From Heterobilharzia americana (lineage: Eukaryota > Platyhelminthes > Trematoda > Strigeidida > Schistosomatidae), in contig OX104128.1 in NCBI GenBank assembly GCA_944470555.2, positions 46,793,920-46,857,919 of the forward strand: 64,000 bases of DNA. The letters run 5' to 3'. The position numbers were made by a program, and so were the translations under genes. The notes under the pieces are model-generated. The model saw only the letters and a program-made list of their open reading frames with translations, was not told the DNA's origin and searched no databases. Below are positions 11,986 to 23,374 of this stretch, piece after piece. The first letter of the stretch is position 1. Each line of letters opens with the position of its first letter.

Positions 11986-12764
11986 CACAAAGTTGGTAGT
12001 TTCTTTTTACATCCCTTAAATCGTCGGTTCCAGGAAAACAATGCAAATCCAAATGAGAACAGAAATTTTAGTGGTACACCATACATGATACAGACTTAAA
12101 GGTTTCTTTTCTAAAGAAAATTAGCATTGTTGTGATGCAAATTTAAAAAATCTAATATTTTTCAGTTCTTAGCTTTAAAGGTGGTGAAGTCTTGTAGGAA
12201 ATTCCCCATAAGATAAATACAACACTGAAAGGAACTTATTCATCTCCCAGGTTACTTGCTGTTTGACAATCTAACACCGACTAGTCCTCAATTCATGCTA
12301 TGCATAACTGCTATATCAAGTCATGTGCAAACCGAAGCAGATACACATAGATGGGAAAACTGTATTGACTTTGGCAATATTTTCATCATGTTCTCAAGAG
12401 TTTGCTTCTCACCTAACTGATGTCTGCACTGGATTATCATTCTCAGTAATAAAGAGATAGCTGAAACTTCAGCGAAGTAATAGTTATTTAGCAATTTAAG
12501 CAGAATTTGTGTATTCCAAAACAATCATTCAATAATCTATCTTCATCGAATTATCTCTTCTTTCTAATACTCATGCTGTATTTCATACTTTTTTCCTCCG
12601 TGTATGAATTTGAATCACACTGTTTTCTTAGATAGGGGTAAGCGCTTAAAGCCTATTGTGTTTCTATATTGTTAATGTAGCACAAGTCGATTCTTTCTTG
12701 AAATCCCCTTATTGATTGGGATTTTATGAATTTTTCGGAGGCAGTCACGGCTTAGCACACCTTT
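11986..12764. other. AT-rich stretch without a supportable gene
   Basis: I recognise no gene, RNA or repeat here. Confidence 0.5.
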
Positions 12765-12965
12765 GTTGTTCATATAGGATAGTGGTTAGGGTGAAACGAA
12801 AGTCTGAATGAAGACAGGATTCAAAACAGATGGTAGACCACTTAATCAGTAATATGGACATTGCTGGTTCAAATCCCAAAGCCACTCAAGTTTGTAATCC
12901 ACTTTCATCCACTACATTGTTTCAGTGATATCAGTCTGCCAAATCACGGCAGCTATTATCATCAA
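12765..12965 (+). repeat. Possible tRNA-derived SINE remnant
   Basis: A perfect match to the pol III box-B consensus, GGTTCAAATCC, lies at 12,866-12,876. It is preceded by a weak box-A-like stretch and followed by CTGCCAAATCACGGCAGC. The rest does not fold as a tRNA by eye. A short similar tail, CAGCCACATCACGGCT, occurs near 10,291. This may be a decayed SINE; the evidence is thin. Confidence 0.3.
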
Positions 12966-13139
12966 TAACCTATACAATACTCTCTCTTATTCAGTTACGT
13001 TTCAGTACAGTCTGGTTGTACTGTACAGACTATGCAGCTAGTCTGGTTGTGTTGAATGAATAGTTACATATCATACATTCAGATGGCAGCTTGATGAAAC
13101 CTTAGATGAATAAAGTGGAGATAATAGCTAGTCAGAACC

Positions 13140-13265
13140 CGGTGCTTGTAGCTTAGTTCGTATAAAACCTGATGGGTTACTCAGAAGGTATTAGTTTGAG
13201 TTTTTCTATGACCTATGCTTAAATTTAACCATCAGTCATCATCCCACTCCTAGTAAGTACATCAA
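13140..13265 (+). repeat. Possible tRNA-derived SINE remnant
   Basis: TAGCTTAGTTCGTATAAAAC resembles a pol III box A with a D-loop. About 40 bp downstream, AGTTTGAGTTTTT resembles a decayed box B. The spacing fits a tRNA head, but pairing of an acceptor stem is not evident. Confidence 0.3.
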
Positions 13266-13954
13266 ATCTTTCCGTAATAAGGTAACCACAATACTAGTTT
13301 ATGAAACTCTTATTTATCAGTCATTTTGCTTTCCACTATGGGATTTTCAAGGCATGTTCGACTAAGGACAACAATTTTCTATTGCATTTATTGGATTATG
13401 CAAACATTATTTTATAGACTATGATATTGAAGTTGTTTTGCGGTCGTGAGTCACTGAGAAAAAACCTTGAAATTAATGACTTATTTCGATGGCGTTATGT
13501 TCTCTAAGCTGAATATTTCAATGGTTAGGTTTTCATTGTCACTCTAAACAACATTATCAGCAAAACTTCAGAACGAAGCGACCAATAAGTTTTTCTCCAC
13601 AAGTGGCTCTTTCGTCTGGCTTTGTATGTGACAGCTTGTTTCTACCAAAAGCTAGGGGTTGTCTCAATGCCTATTTCAATCGGTTGCTCTTCTGATGCGA
13701 ACTTTGACTTTCTTGTTGTCTCTTATTGGTTGCTAGACTGGGTCAAGTTCAGTATGTCTGTTCATTGCTGACTGACTTGAATAACAAGCCTAAAAAGGTT
13801 CTCTGGCATTCTTTGTACCTCCTGCATCAAGGATTTTTTCATTTTCCCTATCAAATTCATATCCATACTTGTCGGTATGAATTGACGTGACATCACACAG
13901 AAGGACATCACTGCTAGTCAATAATTCACTTGTGGAATAAATGCTATTGCTTAA

Positions 13955-14030
13955 CTCTTCCTCAAGTTTGTGCTCAAGATGTAGTCTAGAACGACTAAAC
14001 CATTCAGCTCAAGGAACACGACACTAACAA
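13955..14030 (+). repeat. Hammerhead-like motif (CTGAAGA type), degenerate
   Basis: CTCAAGA (13,973-13,979) is followed by a 4-bp stem, AGTC/GACT, around the loop TAGAAC, and then TAAAC in place of GAAAC. The copy at 25,163-25,193 shares the layout and the TAGAA loop, which implies a common ancestor with CTGAnGA and GAAAC boxes. PLEs are known to carry hammerheads, so this may be PLE-derived, but no PLE coding sequence adjoins it. Confidence 0.4.
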
Positions 14031-15780
14031 AAGTATCCTCTTCAGCTGTAAATACTTGCCATCTTTAATAACTCCGTGTTATTCCTCTAAAACTAATGTT
14101 CTCTTTTTATTCAACTTTATCAAAGAAAGGAATTATATCGAACCTCTAAACAGTGTGTTTCAGCCTTTGTCGTTTCAAATTACACTTAGATGCTGTTAGG
14201 TGAAATCTAGAAACTTCATTTGTTGCTTTAAATTTATCACTCTTTAGTTAGTATGTCTAGAGTACTAGACCTAGAAAACTTGACTGCGCTGAATACAGGT
14301 TGTACCTCATTTCACAACTATCTCTAAGTCATGTTAAGTTAGGAAATGGTAAACAGCGAGATGCATGACTCTAGAAGATGTAAGAAAATATTTTAACTAC
14401 ATGATGCCGTTTTAATGACTGAAAGGTCATCTGAACAATAAGTGAACATTACATAATCAAGCAGATTCATTTGTTGGTCAGACTAGAAAAATGAGAGCAA
14501 AAATATCGTTTAAACCACAATTTTACTCAACGCTGTGATTTCTAAAATATAGGAACACTTTCAACATTAAATGCTATAAATCGTGAAAAACTGACCAACT
14601 GAAATATTACCATTTGAATATTTTTAACTATTCATGATGATTTTATTTACATTGTTGTACAGTGATACTTACGTACGATTTGAGGTGAATAGTAAGTTTG
14701 CCTATCTACCTACATATTAAATTCTTACAGCGAGTAATATACACAACTCTGCATAACAGTTAACACCAAAATAGTTGGAGGAAAGACAGTTTGTCATGCA
14801 TAAATATCTTCCTGAAAGCAAAACACATAACCCTATCAAGAAGGAACGCGTAAACTTGGCCGTGTATCCACTTTCACAACTCCACGCAAATTTAATACAA
14901 CGTTAACTCAGTCTAAAGTCATAGTCACTGAATAAGACCTGTTTATTTCATCTACTATTCGACGAAAACTTACAGAAAGTGGAAACCGGATTGGAACGAA
15001 GTAGTTATCTGCACGAATGCCTATATGGAAAAAAAAGAGGAGAGATAAAGAGATAGACTGGCAGTAAGAAATCCTTATTCATAAGAATAAATTTCAAAGG
15101 GTATATACCCTGTGATATTCTAATGCGTTGGTTGCTCGAAACTACTCAAAAAAAGTTCTGTGTAGCTAACCTGAATGTCGGTTTCATAACAAAACCAGAA
15201 ATAATAGTTGAACAAATATGGATAATCGATCCTGGCATCATGAACATGTGTGTATATCTAAGTTAGGCCCTCGTACGGAGATAGCAATAGTGAAATTGAT
15301 TTAAGTATAGACAATCCTGAACGAGTTTTTAAAAATAAGAGTGTTTCATTTCATTCAGTAAGCAGTGGACAGAAATCTAAGTTGTCCATGCCTTCTAAGC
15401 TACATGCATTTCGTCTAAGCATAGCTGAAGGTGTTGGAATCAATAGGAGAAAACCTGACCTATGCATTAAAGAAATATTTACCACCACTTTATTGTCCTA
15501 GCCTACTAGATTAGGTAAGTTCAGTCTCATAGGACATCAGGAATGTGCTGACATATTTTAATCCCAAACCTCTCTTTATTTGTCCCTCTGAAACATTTGT
15601 CTCATTATAACAACTCTAAAACTATTATTAGTAATCTCAAAACTACTCATACCGTTACCACAGCGCAACTTTCAGTGGTCAGCCTAACGACTGGTAAAGC
15701 AAGCAACTGGGATTCTTCATTTCGGATAGAAAGGTAGTTGTTTCACAAATAAATAAACAAACTTAACTAGTATTATTGAT
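14031..15780. other. AT-rich stretch without a supportable gene
   Basis: I recognise no gene, RNA or repeat here. Confidence 0.5.
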
Positions 15781-15845
15781 GGATCATGGCTAGCAGTGGA
15801 ATCCAATAGAGACCGATCAATTTAGTCCAAGCAACGACGGTATCA
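15781..15845. repeat. Fused Smalpha-like fragments
   Basis: GGCTAGCAGTGGAATCCA is the 3' end of the Smalpha hammerhead read on the minus strand. It abuts CCAATAGAGACCGATCAA...TCCAA.CAACGACGG, which is the 5' block of the unit read on the plus strand (compare 11,712-11,752). Two oppositely oriented pieces have been joined with everything between them lost. Confidence 0.55.
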
Positions 15846-16659
15846 TATAAAAACAATTATGCTAAAACCTAACTAGTAATTTCAGCAGTTTCTAAGGTGG
15901 CTTTTCCTGTCACTTGGTACCGTGAATAATGCTTTTGATACCTCAGTGGCGTTCCCATAATACTCATCCCACCGACTATAGATCATCACTTGGCAATAAC
16001 ACTTACTTCGACAGTTGACACACCTATAACTATTCATATTGTTACATTTAAGGCACAAGTGATTTCCGTTTCGTCATTAAATTTCGCTTCTAACCAATAT
16101 GAATCAACTTACCTAAAATAATAGTGCTTCTGCCGATATTTTTCACAACCCTTAAGCTAGCTAATGAATAATAAAACATGTTTATTGACTGAAAACTGTG
16201 GAACTTCAGGATAAAGTTATGAATAACAGATATTTTTCCGCTTTATAGGTAGTCCAGTCACAATTAAGGAAAGCCAAATACGTGAATATCAATCAGATTA
16301 AATTCTGTGAGACAGAAAATAGGAATAAACATCGTCATGTAAAAAGAAAAATCTTAATATACGGGTAAAACTTGGGCACTGTGGTCGATTGTAATTCCAT
16401 TTTAGTCTGTTAATTAGGAATGTCACACAGTGAAACAGTAGCACCTACTGGATAATGTTTTGAACACAGTTTGCTTTCCATATTCATATCAAGTGACTCC
16501 ACAACTTCGAGACAGAGTTTATATATTCCTAATTTTCTCTCCTACTCTATGATGACAAGAATAGTAGAATTTTCCATATATCTGGGACAGGTGCAGAATC
16601 ATTTAGATTGCATGTGTTTAGTGTTGATTCGATAAACAAAGATTCGGTTATTAATCTCT
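15846..16659. other. AT-rich stretch; possible 3' flank of the PLE relic
   Basis: No ORF is present. A 35-bp stretch at about 16,394-16,430 (core TTTAGTCTGTTAATTAGGAA) resembles one at about 45,268-45,304, which lies beside another minus-strand PLE relic. It may be shared PLE untranslated sequence. Confidence 0.35.
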
Positions 16660-17870
16660 CCCTCCACCCAACTAAGTTAGTTTTTAATAATGTCGCTCTA
16701 TTCTACCCCACCGTGTGACTGTGTGCCATCACATGCAGAGCTATAGCCAAGCTTTTCTCTAGACTTCTTATCTTATTAGGATCTACTAATCTTCATTTGG
16801 CTAATTATTTGTGCTATGTTATTCTAATCGACCCTGGTCGACCGCTTTGACCTATGTATGTGACCTTAAAATCATTGCAGGGGATTTGGTGAACCAGATT
16901 ATTTTGCTTAATTGCATCAATAGGATCTTTTAACCCACAAAACTTGTTTCTAAGCTAGTTTGTTGGTTTAAATGCCACTTTAATTCCAGCGTTATTGAGA
17001 ATTCTTGGTTATGCTTCTGAGATGCCTCCGTTGTATGGTAACATAGCAGAGTCTATGAATTCTCTCTCAACCCTGTCACCATTATTACTATTAGTAGTAG
17101 AATTATTATTAATAACATCTGTATTGCTACCACTACTGCCAATACTTTTCTTTCTATTTCTTATGAATTTAGGTAGGTAATTATTAAGACACAGAGTATT
17201 CTTGACGTGTCTAATTTCTTGTCGTAGATTTTCTGGCCTACTAGTAAGTTTTTTCGCTCCATCACTTAAGCATTTAACTAAGCCAACCTAAACTGGGATG
17301 GTGTGGGGTGGTTTGAAGTCTAAATAGCGATTCGAGTGGATAAGTTTCCTATAGACACTAGTCTCTCTCTAGACCTTCATCTTGTTTTCGTTTAATCTTG
17401 CAATCCAACATTGCTAGTTAACCCTATAAGTTAAAGGTGTTAGGCTGCATTCACCAAAAACCTTCTGATGTGTTCCGATTTCAGTGCTGCAAATTCATCA
17501 TCTACATAACGCAACCGTAACTTTGGAATAGGATTAAATATTTGTAGGACCATCCATTCCCACCTATCCATGAATGTCTGCCAAGATATGGGATATTGGT
17601 GATCCCAAGGCAACCCCTTCAATTCGTTTAGATATTTCATGCCGAAACTTGAAAGTCGTAGATGTCAGGCACAATCGTACTCCCCGATCGGCACCTTAGT
17701 TCGACGCATAAGTTCTTTGTCACCTTTAAGACCATTTCTAATTGTCTCTACAGCTATGTCAACTAGTATATTTGTGTAAAAGCTAGTTATGCCAAAACTA
17801 ACCATTTTTTCACTGTCGTCTAATCTGTGCTTTAAGTCATAAGAGTTGGTAAGTCAATAAAAATTGCATA
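16660..17870 (-). pseudogene. Penelope-like element relic: RT (YVDD) plus GIY-YIG endonuclease
   Basis: Reading right to left, blocks appear in the order of a PLE protein. MVSFGITSFYTNILVDIAVE (RT entry, about 17,745-17,810) comes first. Then LEW-like RWEWMVLQIFNPIPKLRL runs into RYVDDEF, with the catalytic YVDD at 17,494-17,508. RKLIHSNRYLDF follows near 17,340, then RQEIRHVKNTLCLNNYLP near 17,180. An asparagine/serine-rich linker precedes GIKVAFKPTN, and the GIY-YIG segment LVHQIPCNDFKVTYIGQSGR sits at about 16,840-16,900. A final block, ALHVMAHSHTV, lies near 16,725-16,755. Several stops and frameshifts interrupt these blocks, and RT sequence upstream of 17,870 is lost or too decayed to see. 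In the family, the RT copies RNA into DNA at a site opened by the GIY-YIG nuclease. This copy is dead. Confidence 0.85.
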
Positions 17871-18687
17871 CGACAAAATAGTGAGTGTTAACTTTGTGAA
17901 ACGTTAGGTCAGTATGCTAAGCGTGGTTAGAACGAGGACAGTTAAAACTGTTCCTACACGCACTCTAGATTTGTGTTTATGTACATCCAAGGCTCTGTGA
18001 CCCAAAGTAGATAAACCTATGCTCCTAAAGAAAAGTTTAGTTCCACTTTATGAATAATTTCAAACAATAAGTCAAAGTCTGTGCTATAACAATTGATCAC
18101 GACTAACAAGATAAATTATTTTTAGCTGTTTTGCTCTCACCTGTTATTTTCTACTAGCAGCTGCTCACAAATTTGGAGGAAAATATCCTATAATCTGTAT
18201 GGTGATACATCCACAACACGTGGTGGATACCTGATTTGATTTTATAGTCTACGCTCCTCTGCCAATCTGGCTTCTCTACAGATCTGCAGGATACGTAATT
18301 CAAAGCAGGAAACTAAATTCCATTTTCCGTGTATATGCAAGGAACTATGGAATTTATTATCATGCCATGAGAACTTCCTATAAGTTGCAGTCTTCAGAGA
18401 TCTATCATTTCTTCCTGTAGTTAGTATGTTAAAGATGGGATTTTTAGAATCTTTTAGGCTTCTTCAAGATAAATTATGTACATGAAAAGCGACCACTGAC
18501 GTCGTCATAGATGATTATTTTATTATTCATAAACTGCCTGTAGAAGCTTACACTTGGGAGTAGTTGACGCAAAATATTTTGAAGGATTGATGATAGGAAA
18601 TCAGACGATGATTGATCCACAAAGTATCTGATCAAGAGAACATTTCTGTACTTGTATATCTCATCATCGAAAATGAAGTGAAGAAAT
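17871..18687. other. AT-rich stretch without a supportable gene
   Basis: I recognise nothing between the PLE relic and RTE copy 2. Decayed N-terminal PLE sequence may be present but could not be read. Confidence 0.45.
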
Positions 18688-18954
18688 AACCTGGTTAACT
18701 AGTTCACTGGTTACTAGCCGGTTCTAAGCCCGGGTAAACAGGGTAGGTTGGGCCTGCACCTAGCAACCATACCACAGAAAACAAATCCAAACGCCAAAAA
18801 ACTTCAAAGCACAAACAAAATATAAAAAATAAAAACAAAATTATTCCTCGCAGGAATCGGAGAGGCGAAATGACGCCGGTTGGTGAAAGCCTGTCTAAGG
18901 GAAGCCAATTGGTCGATGTACCTTCTCTCCCTCGATGGAAGCGAAAGTAAACCT

Positions 18955-19720
18955 GGAAACATGGAATGTCTGCACCATGTTTGAACCTAGCAAGGCTGTC
19001 CAGGTTGCAAAAGAGATGAGAAGTTATCACATTGATGTATAAAGAATTTGCAAAAGCAGATTGATTGGAATGGGAGTGGACTCTCCACACTGTCAACTGG
19101 ACAATCAATAATCTACTCCAATATTGTCATCCAGACGACAACCACGAGCACACTGAGTTTCGGAGTGGCTATCATGATGTCCCTCTCTCAAGAGCATCGA
19201 AGGCTCTCATGCAGTGAGAACCGATCTCCTCCAGCATCATGACAGCAAGGTTTGATTGAAAAGGACGGTAAGTCACAATCGAACAATGCTACGCCACGCA
19301 CCTACAAATAATGCAGATGAAGAGAAGAAGGAGGAATTCCACAGACAACTGCAATCAGCACATGACAAGACCTCAGTTGGCGGCATCACAATTCTAATGG
19401 GTGACTTGAATGTCAAACTGGGAGTGGATAACACAAGAAGAGAACCAACTGTGGGTTGAGAAGCGCTAGGTGAGGTGATGAATGAGAATGGAGAATTATT
19501 AACAGAATTTTGTGCATTCAACGACTTGGTGATTGGAGGCGAGACACTGTGTTCAAGCACCAGGATATCCACAGAGTGAGCGACATGGATTTCACCAGAC
19601 ACCAGGACACACTACATCGAAAATCAGATCGACTTCATCTCAATGTGAAGAAAGTGGAGACGCAGCCTATTCGACACAAGATCAAGAAGAGGATAAGATT
19701 TAGGTTGACACCTCTCACTA
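18955..19720 (+). pseudogene. APE-like endonuclease remnant of RTE copy 2
   Basis: Near 18,960 the sequence gives TWNVCTMFEPSKA, the first endonuclease block (WNVRTM in copy 3). APTNNADEEKKEEF and ILMGDLNVKLGVDN follow at 19,256-19,459. After a stop, CIQRLGDWRRDTVF-type out-of-frame sequence covers the region that reads FNDLVIGG in the correct frame. The second domain half is shifted. The catalytic order matches the family, but no single frame is intact. Confidence 0.85.
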
Positions 19721-20375
19721 TCTAGTGCAAAGAATCTTCCAAATCAAGTTGAAAGCCTTCAAGGAAATTGGCGATAGACCACAGTTCGAGTTGAATACCG
19801 AGAGCAGAAACTGAAGCACGAAACTACAAAGAACATCCTCACGTCAGCCAGTCAACAAGACAAGATATCGAGCAACATCTCTGAAGAAACCTGTGTGACA
19901 GAACACTGGAACTCTTTGAAAGAGATGTGGAAAGAAACCTGCACAGCCGTATTAGGAAGGAAGAAGGGAGAAGATAAGGAATGTAATGGATCTCGACAGA
20001 CACATGGAAGCTGATAGAGGAGAGGAGAGGAGGATGGTGAAGCAGAAGATAAAGCAGTGCAGTGCAAGGATGCTCAACGACGAGAAGTGGAATTGAGTAC
20101 AATGTATAAAACAACACAGTGGACAAAGAAGTGAAGAAGAGTGCACGGAAAGGAAAGAGACACTTCTCTCCACGATACCCTGGCAAGTGAAGCAGAATAG
20201 GCTGGATGTAGGAGAGACAGAGACCTGACAACACTGTATCTAAATAACCAGGTTACTATCTGGGATGGAAGAAATCAACACAGATGAAACCAGTTATAGA
20301 TGATGAATGAAATCTAATAATGAAGGAAGAGGAAGAAAGGAAACGATGAGCTGACAATTTCAAGAAGCCCTTGAA

Positions 20376-21300
20376 TTGACCACCACCACCACCTGCACTT
20401 CGTTCAGAAATACCACCTGCATCCCAGCCATAAAACTACAAGTGAACACGATTTCTCCGACCACAGTCGAAGTCCTGAGGGTAATATGGCTACTGAAGTG
20501 TGGGAAAGCAGCAAGACCAGATGGGATCCCACCAGAAGCACTGAGAGTAGACGCAGAGACAACAGCAGACATTCTCACACCGCCATTGCAGAACGTCTGG
20601 AAGGAAGAAAAGGTAACTGGTAATTGGAAGAAGGGCTAACTTGTCAATCTCCCCAAGAACGGTGACGCAGGCCTTCGCAAGGACTGGCGTGGAATCACAC
20701 GCCTGTGTCCACCCTAAGCAAGATATTAGGCCGCATCATCCTGGAGAGACCAGAGGATGTGCTGGATTCAGAACTACGACCGGAACAGGCTGATTGGCTG
20801 GCTTCAGGAAGTAAAAATCATGTGCAGACCAAATTGCAACGCTATGCTATGCGTCATCATAGGACAGAGTATAGAATGGCAGTCAACAGGATCTTCAACT
20901 CAACTTCATTGACTTTGAGAAGGCCTCCGATAGCGTCGACCGACAAGTAATTTGGCAGGCAGTTGCTTCAAAACTATGAAATACAACAAACAAACCTTTA
21001 TCAATCTCATTCAACACTTATATGAAGACGCCACATGCCAAATAATTCACAATGGGAAGCTCAGTAATGCTTTTGAAGTGAAGAAAAGAGTAAAACAAGG
21101 TTGTCTTCTATCACCCATGACCTATGCCTAATGTCACACAAACTCGAAGATCTACGGGCAAAGACTAACAAGTTGACAGAAGAGGTGAGGCAGCGAAGAC
21201 GGGACTTCAAGTGAACGTAGAGAAGACAGAGGTGATGATGATACCCAACCAATACCACCAGCATCAACAAGCACCAGTCACCATCAACTGAAGAAACCTA
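20376..21300 (+). pseudogene. Reverse transcriptase remnant of RTE copy 2 (FADD box deleted)
   Basis: Blocks LLKCGKAARPDGIPPEALR (20,376-20,639) and ILGRIILERPEDVLDSEL (20,705-20,950) mark the RT N-terminal half. At 21,117-21,120 the sequence jumps from LSPM to the codons just after FADD (LCLMSHKLED), removing the catalytic aspartates. Copy 1 has the identical junction. C-terminal blocks resume at 21,598-21,980, with RKWRWIGHTLRRPTGD. Confidence 0.85.
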
Positions 21301-21947
21301 AAGGAAGTAGTCTCCTTCACCTATCTAAGCGGCAACGTTTCAGCTAGAGGTGGCACGGACGAGGACGTCGAAGTCAGGATCTGAAAAGCAAGACAGGCGT
21401 TCATTAGCCTGAAACCAGTGTGGAGATCTGCTGCACTCGAGTCAGCATGAAGCGTGAACAATATCTGGATTTTCAACACCAACTTCATGTCAATGCTTCT
21501 GTATGGCTCAGAAACTTGAGGCGTTACGAAAGGCATTTCCAATAAACTACAGACATTCATCAACAACTGCCCACGCTGGCTCGATACTGAAGCTCGGATG
21601 ACCAGAATAATAAGAAAAAGCAACAAGGAGTTCTGGGAACGAAGCAACCAAGAACCTATCACCCAAAAGATATGCACTGGAAGGAAGTGGAGATGGATTG
21701 GTCATACACTGAGAAGGCCGACTGGGGACACCATGCAACAGGTCAAGCACTCGAGTGGAAGCCACATGGGAAGCGACGAGTTCGGGCGTCGGAGGTGAGG
21801 GTGACATGGAGATGGTGTGAGGAAGAAATGAGAGCTTGTGGGCTGTTGTGGAGCCAGGTTCAAAAGATAGCAGATAAGAGATTGCAGTGGAGACGTGCTA
21901 CTGAAGCCCAATGTTCCATTAGGAACCCAAGGGCAAATAACAATACT

Positions 21948-23335
21948 AAGATTGACTTTCTTCAAGCACGAGACAAGTGATTAGTTAATTTACACTGTAT
22001 TTGTTATTTATTCCTGTGATACAGACTATTTAGTTAGGTGAGACATAAATAACAAGCACCGGTCTGAAAACATGGTTTTCCCAGGAGCATTCAGCGTATT
22101 AATACAATCAACAAATTTAGAAGAATTCTATTAGAATTCCTTACAACTTTGATCCATGCTACTGTGACTGCATAATTTTTCTTAGACTTTCAATAGATAC
22201 ACTGAAATGAGCTTTTTTGTTCAATGAATACCAATACATATTGCAAAAATGAATATACTTCTGGTAGTAGTGTAGGGGACTACGTAATATACGGTTCACT
22301 TTCGCACGCCAGGCAACTCTGAGACTTAGAAGCTTTTTCGGAAAAGATTTCTCTTGTCTATACAGGTGATATTAATGGATTACTGAAGCTTTGAATTATC
22401 TTCCAATAAAAACTAAAATATCAACGAATTAAATCATGATGGAAACTTTCATGACCAATAGTATTCATCTCACAAAGAAATTGATGACAGAATGGTCATG
22501 TTTGGCATTCTTCATTTGATATCAATTCTGTTTCAACAATGTAGCATATTTTCATGCACATGGTATTGAACCATATCCACTGTTTATTGGTTAATGATAT
22601 CATCTGGCTGCCTTCACCTCGTCAGGTGAAGCCAGTTTCTGATTAACTGCCTACATGTTGAAATATCTTGATATCTAGACGCCATTTTGAAGAAATTCAG
22701 TCTTATGAATAAGCCGATACTTATTCATGTTAACTTATACAATAAAAATTAAGACGAAGTTGTGAGAGACAGTGGACAATTGAACATGGAAAATGCAGTT
22801 TATTGCACACCGTGTTAATTTCTCAAGTGTTAAAATGTATTCATATACGTAGATGGCTGGTGAAATAACTGGCAATCGTGTTTATATTTCAGTAGAATGT
22901 GAAATGACATGGAATAAGGAGGCTGGTGGCAAAAATAAACCTTATACTATTTCTTTTATAACTCAAAATATGAAAGGAAGATATTATTTTCCGTTTACCT
23001 GCAAGTTATGCCCTCTTTAATTAACATATATTGTATGTATTTTGCTTCCTTGCTGTTTATCAACAAGATGGTGGCATAATTTCACACATGAATTCCTCTT
23101 TATGAATAAGAAGAGAACAAAAAGACAATGAGGACACGATAAAACAGACATATTTTATTTCGGTGGTATCTCGTTAACTGCTAAGAATGTAGAATAGAAA
23201 ATTATGCACTCTTTCTGAAGATTCAACAAACTTTCGATTCATTGTAAGAAAACAAAATATCAGCTAGTGATTAAGGCAAACACAATAAGTAATAGAAGGT
23301 CAGTCATAACAGCAAATTCAGGGAGGATTAATAAA

Positions 23336-23336
<1 letters not shown>
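21948..23336. other. AT-rich stretch without a supportable gene
   Basis: There is no gene. A perfect 8-bp hairpin, CTTCACCT-CGTC-AGGTGAAG, lies at 22,612-22,631. Nothing around it suggests a terminator or a structured RNA. Confidence 0.5.

Positions 23337-23371
<35 letters not shown>
23337..23371. repeat. (TA)n microsatellite
   Basis: About 16 AT/TA dinucleotides are directly visible. Confidence 0.95.

Positions 23372-23374
<3 letters not shown>

Larger units (their letters stand above)
18688..21947 (+). mobile_element. RTE-clade (SR2-like) non-LTR retrotransposon, copy 2
   Basis: This is an almost complete element. The 5' end is AACCTGGTTAACTAGTTC..., followed by leader, endonuclease, linker, RT and C-terminal region. 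The 3' end, AGGAACCCAAGGGCAAATAAC, matches the ends of the other copies. It is closely similar to copy 1 and in the opposite orientation, about 16 kb away. It lacks the same 109 bp of RT (junction ATGA at 21,117-21,120). Its flanks differ from those of copy 1, so the two are separate insertions rather than one duplicated segment. No convincing target-site duplication was found. Multiple stops and frameshifts make it non-coding. Confidence 0.95.
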
